A stretch of 64,000 bases of DNA from Cymodocea nodosa (GCA_036874045.1 CM072335.1:2686001-2750000), one strand, 5' to 3'. Positions 50,701 through 63,244 are shown, counted from the first letter of the stretch. Notes: a model not told the origin generated them from the letters alone. A program made the numbers and translations.

Positions 50701-53700
50701 TAAACTTCTTTAGTAGGTACACAACCTTGTAATATTAGCAGGAATTTTTTTTTATATTCTTTTTTAATTGTAACGTGATTTTCCTTTCTGATATTACAGT
50801 GATTGTCATTTTACCAATTTTCAGGATGTGACAAAATATCTCCTGAATCTCTTCTTCATCCATGCAAATTTGCATTTCTTTGTAAGGGTGTTGAACTTCC
50901 ATCAGTAATTTCTTTGTTTGTGTGCAGGAGAGTGTTTGATATTTCAAATAACTGCTTTTTGTGGTTGACCGACCAAGATTATATAGATGTAATTACTTTA
51001 ACATATTTGTCTATGTTATTTATCTTCAGGCTCATTTGACATAATGACCCTATTCTCCCTTTCCTGGATTGAATTTCAGAAACATCAGGAAGAAATAGAT
51101 CAACTTTTGCGTCAAACACATTTAGCAATGCGCAAAATGGTGCAGTCAGAAGGGTGCTCTCCAAGATGTCGGACATCAGGTCAACAAATAAAATCTGCCT
51201 CAGATAGCATAGGAAGTAGTAGTAATTCCATCCCATCACATGGTAAGGCCAAGAAAAGAAATAAAGCTGAACAGTTAGATATAGTCAAGCAAGCTCATGG
51301 CCCTAAAGCTTGTGATGGACATCCTGATGGCTCCCAAAATGTGAGCACAATGAGATGCCAGATTGCAAAAATAACAGATAAAGGTGGTCTATTTAACTTT
51401 GATGGGGTTGAGATACTTTTAAATCTAATGCAACATGATGGTTCCGAGAAAAAACTAGAATTGGCTGGTAGAATATTGCTTGCAGATGTAATTGCAGCTA
51501 CAGATAAATTGGATTGCCTTTTCAGGTTTATGCAGCTCAAGGGTTTGCTTGTTCTTAGTGATTGGCTTCAGGAGGCACACAAAACCAAGGCAGGTGATGT
51601 GGCACTCAAGGAGAATGATAAGTCTGTTGAGGAACTTCTCCTTGCTTTGCTTAGGGCACTTGATAAATTGCCAGTGGACCTTCATGCTCTACAGACATCT
51701 AATATTGGAAAATCTGTGAATAATTTGCGCACTCATAAGAATGTGGAAGTTCAGAAGAAAGCCAGAAGCCTTGTAGATACATGGAAAAAACGTGTTGACA
51801 AGGAAATGACTAAAATCAATGATGTAAAGCCAGTGTCTGGTCAATCGGGTTCACCATCTTCCAAGGCTAATTTTACTGAAGGTTCTCATGAGACAGGCAC
51901 ATGCAGGACTTCGTCTGTTAAATCTACCCATGGTGAGCCATCACTAAAGTCATCCACATCACCACTAGGGAACAAAAAATCATCAAATGTACCTTTTTCT
52001 GCGGCAAGTCACACAAGGGATTTGCAATGCAAGTCTGAAGGTACAAGTAGGACCTCTGAAATGCATTTTACAATGTTGAAAGAGGAAAAAAGTAGTGGAT
52101 CTAGTCAGTCATTAGGTAACAGGCAATCATCTTCCAGTGATCATACAAAAACCATGGGCACTTCTTGTAAAGATGATGCACAGATCTCAATTATTGCAAG
52201 TACCACTAAGTCTTCTGGTGGTGTGTCCAAGCATCAAAAGTCTACCATTGATGTATTGGAGGTTGATGTTCCTGAAACTCGGAAGGAAAGTAATAGTGGT
52301 AAATCTCATACAACTGACCAAAACAAAACAGCTGATAGACTATCTCAACATGGAGTGACATGGGAAGGGAAATCTGATTTTCCTGTTGCTGATGGAAATG
52401 GTAAGCGATTGATAATTAAGTTTCAACGCAATTCTTCACAGAGTGACAATGGAGATGCTTCTGAGGAAAACTCTGTTGCGGGAAGCAGAGCGTCCTCTCC
52501 TGGTTCACCTTGGAAACATGATAGGAATGATCCTAAAAGAAAGATGAAAGAAGATGTTTGCCAGACTAGTATTGTTACAGATATCAATGTTGAAACAAGA
52601 AAAAGTGATACCAAAAAAACTGTGACATCAAAGAAAGATGACAAGACACCAATAGCTCATTGTGAATCTCACAGGAGTACTGATGAAAATGGCATTGTTG
52701 ACCATATGCCCAAAAGTTCATTCTCATCATCCAGAAAAGAAAAAGCACCTGTCTTGATTGAGTCCAAGTCTGGTAAATCGTCTATCCATTCTATCGATTC
52801 CATGATTGCTTTGGTTGAAAGCTGTGTAAAACAGTCAGAACCCAGTGCATCCACTGGAACCTTATCAGTTGGAGATGATATTGGAATAGAATTGCTAGCT
52901 AGTGTGGCTACTGGAGAATTATCAAAATGTGATCATGACCCGTCTCTTGCTTCTCCTGCAAGAAAGATACTAGCATCTGATATTCTGTCCACAGCTGATG
53001 AGGAAAAATCAAGATTTCAGAATATTCTTCATCAAGGCCCACGGAAGTATGCTGAGAACATTGATTTTGGCTCCAATGAGAACACAAGCAATGCTTCTAC
53101 TTCAGCAGAGAGGGGAAAACAGCTTCCTTGTATCATGACTGTGCCTCATGAGCGTGTACCACTAGGACAACATGCCCACTCATCTGCAAACCCCAAGAAT
53201 GAAATTAATGAACAAAGTATTAGAGGAGAGTCTGCACCAAACCGTTCATCAAATAATAATGGCAAAGTTCAAGAGAATAATAGGCTTAATGCAGCCAGTC
53301 AAAATCAAGAGAAACTAAATTCTGAGGAGCAGAGTAATGATTGTTTGCCAAGTCAAAAGAATTCTAAATGCACACATCCAGACAAGGACATGGTTCTTGT
53401 GCAGGAAAAGACTACAGCACTCCATGAACTCAAAACCAAAGAAACAGTTGGAAAATCTCAATCAAGCCATATGATTGTAGATACACAAGATACAAGTATT
53501 GAAGGATTAGATGCTCTCGCATTGACGAAACCAGACCTTCCTCTTGATGGGGTTGCACTTGTTGCTGAGGCCAGGGACAATATCTTAAAATATGAGAAGT
53601 CAGATGGTGATACGTTGGGCTGTCTAGGTCCTGATACTGCAAAGTCTGTGCCTATTAGTGGATCAAAGATAGAAAACTCAAATAACTTGAACATGATGAG

Positions 53701-55423
53701 TTATTCAGAAACATATGGTGGTATAAAGAAGAAACAAACTAGTCCTAGTTCTCCAGTTCTCGAGAATAACATTCAGTCAAAAAAAGTTACACATGGTACT
53801 GGTGATGATGGTAGTGATTCACAAGGAAATAAAATTGAAGAACACCATCCTGATTCACAAGGAAATAAAATTCAAGAACACCATCTTACTGCATTAGCCA
53901 CTCAAGAAAAAGCACATGTTACTTCAAATCATGAGGTTGAATGTGTTAAACCTATGGATTCAAATTTAGCCAGATGTGGATCAGGTGAATTAGCTTTTGA
54001 TAAGGGTGCAAAATGTGACTTTGATCTTAATGAACAAATCATGAGTGATGAAGGTAGTCAAGGAGAATCAGCTTGTTCACAGTCACTGATGTGTTCATCT
54101 ACAGCTACTCTGCCAAATTTAGCACCTTTTACTGTTAGTCTTGTATCATCAACTTCAACAGCCCCAATTACAGTTGCTTCTCCTGCAAAAGGTCCATTTT
54201 TTCCTCCTGAAAACCCATTGAAAAAGCAGGCTGCATTAGGCTGGAAAGGTTCTGCTGCAACTAGTGCATTTCGTCCTACAGAGCCCAGGAAGGTTTTGGA
54301 AATGTCATTAAGTGCTTCTGAGGTCTTGGTTGGTGGTGCTGTTGTGAAAGAAAACCATCAACCTTTAGAAATCGACCTTAATGTACCTGATGAGAGGATT
54401 GCTGAAGAAATGGTGTCATATGGTTCCCTTCCAGAAAGATGTTCTATATCAGGTGCTGATTCTGCCAAAGAGCAAACATTGGATCTTGATTTGAATAAAA
54501 CAGATGAAGTTGCAGATAATGGCCAGTTTTTATTAAGCACCAGCAGAAAACTGGAAACAACCCAGGCAACTCTCTCCAACAGTAGGATGGGTGGCTTAAG
54601 GCAATTGGATCTAAATGATGGTCCAGATCTTGAAGAAATTCATGCAGATTCGATATCTAGAAATCAACAGACAATGAATAGTGTGGTGCCTCTTATACCT
54701 CCTATAGGTGACCTTAAAATGAACAGCACTGAGTTGGGAAGCTTAACATCATGGCCTCCTCAAGGGAACTCCTATCCACCTGTTGCAATTGCACCATTAT
54801 TGACAGAGATAGGAGATCAAACTTATCCAATTGCTGGACCTGCTGGTGCACGGAGATTTTTGGGGTCTGCTGTAGGGGGTGTATCTTTTGGGGGTGATAT
54901 TTATAGAGGCACAATGTTATCTTCTCCTGCAATGGCCTCTTCATCAGCTGGCACATTTCCTTATAATGGCTTCACTTTCAACTCAAGTTATCCTCTTGCT
55001 CCAGCCTCTTTTTCAGGTGGAACCATTACTCACCTGAATAGTTCATCAGGGGGGGGGGTTCCATGCTTCCCTGTTGTTTCTTCACAGATCATGGGTCCTG
55101 CAAATGCCACTTCATCTGCATATGTGAGGCCATATCTTGTCAATGTTCCTGATGGTAATCGTAGTGGCAATGGATCTGATAATGGTCGAAAATGGGGAAA
55201 ACAAAGTCTTGATCTTAATGCTGGTCCGGGAATTGCAGATATTGAAGGGAGAGAGGAGAAGTTGCTCCCCACATTGAGGCAACCTTCTATCACAATTCCA
55301 CAAGCATTTGCAGAGGAGCATGGTAGGATCTATCATGTCCCTGGCAGTGGCGTGAAGAGGAAGGAACCTGAATCAGGATGGGGCACTGAGAGATTTCCTT
55401 ACAAGCAACTTTCATGGCAATAA
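47786..55423 (+). CDS. SUO: SUO-like BAH/TFIIS-N protein, BAH exon split by a solo LTR
   Basis: Exons are 47786-47881; a BAH exon now in two pieces (48686-48904 and 50839-50988); and 51080-55423, which has 1,447 codons plus stop. The BAH pieces carry DGQTICIVDCALF, PFIGIIRWLSS, LKLGVNWLYR, NKVFYSFHEDE, then LLHPCKFAFL, KGVELP, FVCRRVFDI and WWLTDQDYI-like FLWLTDQDYID. The last exon opens KHQEEIDQLL, then ITDKGGLFNFDGVEILLNLM and the TFIIS-N helical bundle (LLLALLRALDKLPVDLHALQ, IGKSVNNLRTHKN, KKARSLVDTWKKRV). A long Ser-rich tail follows with five LDLN-type motifs. This matches SUO, which in Arabidopsis is linked to miRNA-mediated repression and to GW-protein binding. As it stands the frame is closed by a stop about 50 bp into the LTR. 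The canonical N-terminal 'MHGR' start is also not readable in this frame. It may be a pseudogene, a null allele or an N-terminally truncated gene. Confidence 0.82.
48905..50833 (+). mobile_element. solo LTR inserted in the BAH exon of the SUO-like gene
   Basis: The 1,929-bp segment begins TGTGAATACA and ends GATGTGACA, so it has the TG...CA termini of an LTR. It is flanked by a perfect 5-bp direct duplication, AAATA (48900-48904 and 50834-50838). No primer-binding site, polypurine tract, gag or pol is present, which fits a solo LTR left by recombination. Inside are ~20-bp tandem units (49635-49800) and 'tttacttactgagttgtggctcacc'-like sequence near 50380, a phrase common in Ty3-type plant LTRs; lineage is a guess and strand is arbitrary. 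The host frame is restored exactly when the segment and one duplication copy are left out. Confidence 0.82.
49635..49800. repeat. short tandem array inside the LTR
   Basis: Diverged units of about 20-24 bp built on 'ttgttgattattgcatatt' repeat six to eight times (for example 49661, 49685, 49705 and 49726). Internal tandem arrays are common in the U3 part of plant LTRs. Confidence 0.7.
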
Positions 55424-57052
55424 TGGGGAGTTCCACAGATTCCAGTCAATGCCAACGTGAGGTTATTTGATGAGCCAATGGCACTTTGTCATGGTTTCAC
55501 TTCTTTCATTACTGTGAATGATGTTTATGGTGTTGTTGTTCTGCCTTTATGTTTATGTTTTCATACTTTCTAAGTTTCTTTCACCATCCATTTGTGGCAT
55601 TTGTTACTCCCTGCACTCTGACCTTTGGTTGCACATACGGATTTTGCGGTCATCCTTGCTTAGTAACAGTTTGATTACTACAAAATTGTACACTCTTTTG
55701 GTTTCCTTTTTTCTGAATAACGTTTAGTTTCTGCAAATTATGGTTCAGCTTAACAATCATTTATACCATTATTTCATATTATACGGGCAATGGTCTGATA
55801 ATTCCTGAAAGTTATGGGCAATGGTTGCTTAGTCACTGAATGAGGATAGGCTTGCTTTCACCCTTGTTTTTGTATTGCCTCTTTGATGAAATATCCAGCT
55901 TGACACATCTTGTATGCATTGCAGATTGTGGGTCATGGATTTGCTTGATGAACTCTCTGATAGGGAAGAAACAGGTGTTCTGCAAGAGCCCAACCTTTGT
56001 ATATATTTAACTCTGTAAATTACTGTCTGCAATTGTTGCTCAGGGAGAAATATCAATACATGTTCTGTTCACCCAGGCGTCATTCCTGGTGGCAAAAATA
56101 GCACAGACACAAATTTGAAGGTACACTGCATAATTGCAAACATTTGTGTTCTCTAGCATTTTATCTTTTTTTATATCCAAAATCTGTTGATTGATAAAAT
56201 GTATTGATATACTGTATAAACTGCGGAAGCCTTGCCTTTTTGTAAAACATTCCCTTCACCTTGGAATTTTTGTCCATTGGTCTTCTTATATCTCTCCCAT
56301 TACTGGTTTAATAAAGAGGGTAAATCCAGTGTAGAAGGCTTCGATCAATGTGGAGTTTATTAGAGATTCAATTGTTTACAAACTTACATGCATTTGGAGA
56401 GGTTGTTTTCTAGGATGAGCCTGTGATCTTTAGATCAAAATGGACTGAATGGAGCAAACTTACTGTCATTGAAGCTTGCCCTCTCCCCCTGATGGTTTAA
56501 TGCTCATAAGAGATTATTGTATAGATTATAGTAGAAACATTCCTTTCTGTTATTCGTATGTTGCTCCTTATAATTGGCAGTATCTGTTACATACTTAAAA
56601 TTCTCTTAGTTTCTTCTCATGGTCGCAATTTTTTGTGGCTTGACGATTTTTTTATACATTACCTTCCCATGAGTGCATTACTACCAACGAAGAAATGGTT
56701 TACTATGTCACCAAAGCAACCAGGTGCTTCCTTGGCATCTATTATACTTATGTTTTCAAAGTATTATACACAACATGTGAACTGGAGAGAAGTTAATATG
56801 TCAAACATAGAGTTCAAGATAAAAAGGAATATAGAAGACAAAATACATGATGTTCACCCTGGGAAGAAGGTAGTAAACGACTTATCTTCACTGGATGTTG
56901 CTAGACACTTTGCTGGCCTTGCCATAGATGCTTGTTGGAACCATAGAGTCAATGGAGTTGTTGGCAGGAGGATGCTGGAGTAGGGTTATTAGATGCATAG
57001 TCGTGAGAGGTGTTTGTCCTTTTTTTGGGGTTGAGAAACTTTAAAAACTTTT
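55424..57052. other. 3' flank of the SUO-like gene
   Basis: This is probably 3' UTR and downstream sequence. It includes an unrecognised 141-codon open frame with its own ATG (56558-56983, plus) that has no family signature. I do not call it a gene. Confidence 0.4.
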
Positions 57053-57265
57053 GGATCCGTTAAAAATCTTCAAAAACTCTGACAAGGATCTGGATTAAAA
57101 ATCCTTCAGCATAGAGGCATCCTTTGGACCCATTAAAAATCTTCAACAACTCTGACTAGGATCTGGATTAAAAATCCTTCAGCGTAGGGGCATCCTTTGG
57201 ACCCATTAAAAATCTTCAACAACTCTGACTAGGATCTGGATTAAAAATCCTTTAGCATAGAAACA
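57053..57265. repeat. 73-bp tandem repeat, three copies
   Basis: Units start at 57053, 57126 and 57199 with 'ggatcc/ggaccc' followed by 'attaaaaatcttcaacaactctga', 'aggatctggattaaaaatcc' and 'agcatag'. Copies 2 and 3 are nearly identical, and copy 1 differs at several sites. The period is exactly 73 bp. Each unit contains a short inverted pair (ggattaaaaatcc). Confidence 0.9.
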
Positions 57266-60200
57266 CCTAGAATCCATTTTCGACCCAGACCACCACCTAG
57301 ACACCCATATTAACAACCTTGATTCAACCAAAAAGTTAAAAGTTTTCTCATCATATTGGAATAAAGAAAATTTTGAATGGCAAAAAGTTGGTCTCAAGAA
57401 TTCTGATTTGCTCATTTGTTTGGCTGGCCAGGTTATAAATGCTGTACTTGTTCTCTGTGGTTGCAAAGCTCTTGTATATTCATCTGACTGCTGCTTGGAC
57501 TCTGGAGAGATATTTTGGTTACTTAAACAGTGACTGTGTCCATCGAAAGGTGCCCACCTGATCTAAATTGCATATGTTTTGTGGAATGGTTGTTTTCTCC
57601 CGCTATAATGTTTAGTTTTCATCTGGGAAATATAGATCGTAATCTTTTAAAGTTGCAATTATTTTCTTCAATGTTTGAAAAAGCATTTTTTGAATCTTAG
57701 ATAAGTTTTTCTTTGAACTGTATCTTATATATGCATTTTATGCTATTAAATGGCACGGTGCCAATAATTCTGGTTCTTAGACATGACGTTCAGCCTTAGT
57801 TCGTGTAGACTCTGTGATGAAATATTTTCTCTTATTATCGGTTATGTGATCCTCAACACTGTATTCCAGTTTCTTCTACATGCTTGAACTCTTCTCAGCT
57901 AGAAGTGTTTCATCATGGATGAAGATTTTACACCATAATGCATGAGTGTAGGATGCTTTAATAATTCTTTCTTTAACAAGTGGATCGCCTTAATATAGGA
58001 TGTGTTTGTTTGGGACAGCCCTTGGCACTGTAAAATCTTAGATTCAGTACCGCGAGGTTATATAGAGGATTTATTACGGTAGTAGTTTCTTTGACACTGC
58101 AGAAGTCGGGTTTTTCTAGCTTTGAAAGAGAGATTTTAGCTACAATATAAGAGTTAACTCCCAAGAGTTGGAATCTAGATCCTTGTTTGTAAGAGTTTTG
58201 TGGAAATTGTGCAAGAGTCTCTTTCAAGCTTATTTTTAAGTTTTTTTTCATGTTAAGATAATTATCATGAATGTTACATTTACGTAGATTAAGCATCGTG
58301 TATATAAATAAGTATTTTATATTATTATTTTCTGATTTGGACTTTTTTTCTGCTTGGATCTACTAATATTCGAATTTGAATTCGATTTTTTTGGCCTTTT
58401 GTTTTCAGATTTGAATTCTATCGAACAATGTTTTGGATAAAAATTAGATTTTTGGATGTGGAATCGAACTGATTTTAGATATTATTGAATGTCGCTCACA
58501 CCTAGTTAAAATCCCATTTTAACCTCATCCAAACGGTGGTAAAATGTCCTTGATGTATTGGTGCGTATACCACTACAAAGGACCATGAACTATTTTTTGA
58601 TCGATCTAGCAGTGCATCTTGCAAGTTAAACGAGGAACAAGACATGAGGTTTTACAAAGCTTAAAATGAAACATTTGTCTGGTTATTTTATTGTCGTTTG
58701 GCAGAATCTTGACCTTGCATGTGATACATATCCTAATTCTGATTAGAAATAAAAAACTGAAATCGGTAATTTCTTTTGAAATGGTAGTGGATCAATTTGT
58801 TGCATGGCCACCTGTGGTGCTACTGTGATATGTTTCTAATTTTAATATTAGCTGAAGGTGGAATCCTATCTGGTGGACAAGTGCACTGTCATTCAACTTG
58901 GTGTTAATAAGCCGAAAGGAGAGATCTATCTGTGTTAACTTCTGCATATGTATAGACAATCGTCTGCTTCTGTCGTATTTTAGTTTATACTACACATGTT
59001 TTGTCATGAAAACGGGACTTTCACGTGATGGATTGGTTGTCTAGGATTATCTCAAGTGAAAAGCAGGCCGTGACAAGGAGAATAGTTGGGTTTTTGCTCC
59101 AAAACCCTGGGATGTCATCTGTTCCTTGTGCAAAATTAGAAAGTATTATCTTATTTTTCAAAATTCATGTATATCATCGGTTCTCAAAAATTTCCAGAAA
59201 AATAACGAGTTCATAAGCGCTAGCATTCGACATAAACAACGAAAACTCTTATTTATTAAATATGCATTCTCCATAAAAAATTAGTGCAGTCATAATTAGT
59301 GGTAGTTGAGTCCATTTTATACATAAATTGGGGTATGGTTTTTTATTTTATATTCAGAAATCATCTATTCATCACATGCCTGAATTGTGTCATAATAATC
59401 ACATTTTATGTTCAATTTTGAAAGAATTCTCATATACGTGAATTTATTATGTAATATGGCTAACTTTGAATAGCAGTTCACTAAAACTCTTTTATATCTG
59501 ATTTTATGCTGGTTTCTTCAAGTGTGTTGTGAAATTGGTAATGCAAATTTAGGCCTGATTTACTTTAAACTAAGGGAAGTTCAGATTATGTATGATCAAA
59601 ATCATACATGACAGTAACCAAGGTTGTAGATTGTGGTACTGCAAAACGTTTTATGTAATCCTTTCTAATTGAGATTACATGCATTCAGATTTAAGTGTAT
59701 TTATAAGTCACAACAGAGAAAGTGAATTTGAGAAGTGCAGCGTAGGAAAATGTTTTTCTACTGATCTACCTTCCTGGAGCATCTGGGACGCTCAAAATTT
59801 TAAAAAGTAAACAATTTTCTATCAATTGTCAATTTGAATAAAAGCCATTAATTCAAGTCATATTTATTCGAGAACCTTACCTATAAAAACATGAAGCAAG
59901 TTAGACGTATCTTGAAATAATAAGTAAAAAGCGTCATAATAATCTAAAGGATCGATCAAGAAGATAGAAGGAAGTGAGCATGACTCCGATAGCAACCGAA
60001 AAGATAAAACAGAAGTAGCGAACCAAATCAACACACAACCCAAGTAAAGGCCTAAAGTGTGGTAAGAAGTTGATTATCGTTAATGACTTGACTTCTGGAA
60101 TCAAGATCAATTAGGATCCGAACTCCAACCTACATAATCAGTAACATTAAAATCTCCTTGGATCAATCAAGATGGTAGAGCCTCACGTTCGGTGAATAAA

Positions 60201-61464
60201 ATAAAATATTTGTGTTATATCTTCTTTATTCATGCGGATAGCATTTGACAACCATCAAATCTCGTATCTTCTAAACGTGCAAGTTCGTCGTGAACTTAGC
60301 GTAAGATTCACGGAATGTTAATTATCTCGTAAGCTTCGTATCATCTAAAAATCATATCTCAGATTCAATAACATAGATAAGGTATGCTTGATTATCCATA
60401 ATCTACATGTAATATAATATAATTGAATTAAATCAGATGTATTTACCTATAATCTATATATGTTATTATCCATAACTTACATGTAATGTAATTAAATTAA
60501 ATTAAATTACAACCATCTAAATAAGAGCATAACAGAATTGCTGTAATTACCAATACCATCATGACGTGGTTAAAAGCATGAAAATCTAGACGGTTGAAGA
60601 AATAAGAAAAAAAATCGAAACCGTATCAAAATATTTGTTGCTGCTTTGGGATGCACGGTTGTCCTCATTTCTAACTCAAATCTCTACCGAGGAAGAGGGT
60701 GCATTGCATTGCTTAGCGAAAAAGCTTAACCCCAAATAGATTTGGTGTAAAGTAATTTTATTGAATGGGCTGTACAACTTAACTAGATTAAATAATTATT
60801 TAATTAAATTTAGAAAATAATAATTGTAAAATAAACACTCCTCAGTTTAACACAAGTTGGGCATTGATAAACAAAAATCACAATCACGAGGAGTTTTTTT
60901 TAAAAAAAAAAATAAAAAAAATTGAGATAATATTTTTGTTTAGATTCAACTCTCATCCTTCACAATCGTATTATATATATCGACAGGTCCTCGTAGACAC
61001 AACAATTTTCTTTCCCTTGTAGGTGCCTACATTTTTTTTTACATGCTTTATTTTTTTTTTAAATTATAAAGATAGTTAATATATGTTACAATCTATTGTA
61101 GAATGAAATTTGATTCTAATAGGAGTTATATTTATTAAGATTTGAAAATCAGTGGTTGGAAATAAATAGAAAAAGACCAAATTTAACATTTTCATTATAA
61201 AAATAAATACTTATTTAATGTAAATAAAAAATTATCATGTATTATAAGTAATTAATGATGATATCTACAAAATTAACCTTTTACCAAAAAATACGATAAC
61301 TATGGAAATATTACACGTAGCTCCCCCATTGGCCATTGTGATATATACGGTGACCGAACTGGCCGCTGGGTGGAACGACACTCCATTGAATCTATATGTT
61401 TGACCAACCCATCTCTCTTCTCCTCCTCCCTCTTTCCCCACCAACACCAATAGGGACTAGATAG
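57266..61464. other. AT-rich intergenic region before the TBL gene
   Basis: About 4.2 kb has no supportable gene. Poly-purine and poly-T runs are present at 60890-61070. A stretch near 57995-58300 ('tgtgtttgtttgggacagccc') resembles a degenerate MITE end, without a partner that I could define. The last ~200 bp before 61465 are the TBL promoter/leader. Confidence 0.5.
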
Positions 61465-63244
61465 ATGGGCGTCCCATCCAAGGAATACGGCCACCACCAC
61501 CACCACCACCACCACCATCACCAATCGCAGTCGCAGCCCAGTTGCCTGATCACCAGAAGCTTCGTCGCCAGGACCATCTATGTCTTGCTCCCTCTTCTGT
61601 TCCTCCACCTCTACTTCTTCTCTCGTCCCCTCCCACCTCAACATCTGTCTCACCCATCTCGCCAAATCCAAATCCAAGTTCACCCACCACCACCTACTTC
61701 TTCGCCACCACCGCCTGTACGACAACAGCAACGATCACCAACCACCGCAAGCACCACACCAGTTCAAGGTAATTTATCTAGTGCCCAATAGAAGACCAAA
61801 GCAAAAGCTGCCATGTTGGTGGTCTTTTACGGGCATTCCTTCCCTCGCCATCACCCAACAGACTTGGATTGAAAGGATAGTCTGATTTTTCCTTTTTCTT
61901 GCAGATTGCGAGTACACCGTCGGCCGGTGGGTGCACGACGAGAAGACAGGCTACGTCTACAACGACACGACGTGCGGCACCATCAAGGCGGGCCAGAACT
62001 GCTTGGCCCACGGCCGCCCCGACCTGGGCTACCTCCGGTGGCGGTGGCAGCCGGAGGGCTGCGACCTGCCGGCGTTCGACGCCGTGACGTTCCTCCGCAT
62101 GGTGGAGAACAAGCACGTCGCCTTCGTCGGGGACTCGCTGGCCAGGAACCAGTTGGAGTCCCTGCTGTGCCTTCTCTCCACCGCCTCGACGCCGGAGCTC
62201 GTCCACCGAAGCGGCGACGACAACAAGTTCCGAAGGTGGCGGTTCCCCCCGCCGTTCAACGCCACGGTGTCCGTCTACTGGTCTCCCTTCTTGGTGAAGG
62301 GGGTGGAGAAGGACGAGCTGAATGGGTTGAACCACAACACGCTCTACCTCGACGCCGTCGACGAGAGGTGGGCAGCGGAGATGGGCGGGATGGACGTGAT
62401 TGTGTTGTCGATCGGGCACTGGTTCCTGCACCCGGCCGTGTACTTGGACAAAAATGGGACATCCGTGATTGGGTAAGCATTTCTACTAGCTCTTGTCGGT
62501 TCTGTACTAAAGATCGGGTAATCATACCATCGTCAAAAACTGGCTCTGCCACATTCTAGATTTGGGATTTGATTTGATTGGTGTGTTGGGTTAGATTCAG
62601 ATCTAACCACAAGATTGGTTTCGTTTTGCTTGGAAGGTGCCATTACTGTCCCACCATGAACCACACGGAGGTCGGATTCTACGAAGTATTCCGGATGGCG
62701 TTCGACACGGCCCTGAATGAAGTCATCCGCCGCGAACAAGGTAATCCGATTCCGTCGTCGAACGATCCAGATCGAGCAGTTGGGTTGGATGGTTGCCAAT
62801 GAATTTTTTTTCTTTTCTTTTCTTCTGTCGAAAGGCAAAGAGAAGTACGTGGTGGTGACGACATTCTCGCCGTCGCATTTCGTGGGGGAATGGGACAAGG
62901 CGGGGGCGTGCCCCCAAACGGAGCCGTTCAAGGAGGGGGAGAAGGTGGTGGAAGGCATGGACGCTGAGATGAGGAGCAGGCAGATCGGGGCGGTCGAGGC
63001 GGCGAAGGGGAGCGCCACGGCGGCGGTGGTGGTGGAGGCGCTGGACGTGACGGGGCTGGCGTTGCTGCGGCCGGATGGGCACCCGGGGCCGTACATGCAC
63101 CCCTTCCCTTTCGCCAACGGCGTGCCGGACCGGGTCCAGAACGACTGCGTCCACTGGTGCCTGCCCGGCCCAATCGACGCCTGGAATCAGATCTTGTCGG
63201 CCATGGTGAACAGGTGGTCCATCGGACGGCGAGCAATCTACTGA
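61465..63244 (+). CDS. trichome birefringence-like (TBL) polysaccharide O-acetyltransferase
   Basis: Four exons close in phase: 61465-61768, 61905-62472, 62637-62740 and 62835-63244 (461 residues). This is a Golgi type II membrane protein. A short cytosolic tail has a run of ten histidines (residues 10-19), a membrane anchor spans about residues 33-52, and a Pro/Ser/Gln-rich stem follows. The TBL domain (CEYTVGRWVHD, CGTIKAGQNCL, GRPDLGYLRWRWQPEGC) leads into the DUF231/PC-esterase domain with the GDS motif (FVGDSLARNQ, Ser 179) and the DxxH motif (DCVHWCLPGPIDAWN, Asp 429 and His 432). These form the Ser-His-Asp triad of TBL esterases/acetyltransferases, which acetylate wall xylan, mannan or xyloglucan. 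The sequence is closest in feel to the xyloglucan O-acetyltransferase branch (AXY4/TBL27, TBL19-22), but the substrate cannot be settled by eye. It is GC-rich throughout, unlike its surroundings. Confidence 0.94.
61491..61520 (+). repeat. CAC-codon microsatellite within the TBL coding sequence
   Basis: About ten CAC/CAT codons in a row encode the poly-histidine run at residues 10-19. The run is nearly pure, so its length is likely to vary between alleles. Confidence 0.9.

Noticed and set aside
50800..51079. Calling the SUO-like gene as two separate genes, the second starting with the ATG at 51044
   Set aside because: The ATG at 51044 lies in an intron (50989-51079). The conserved DQDYID-KHQEEIDQLL junction shows that the exon starts at 51080.
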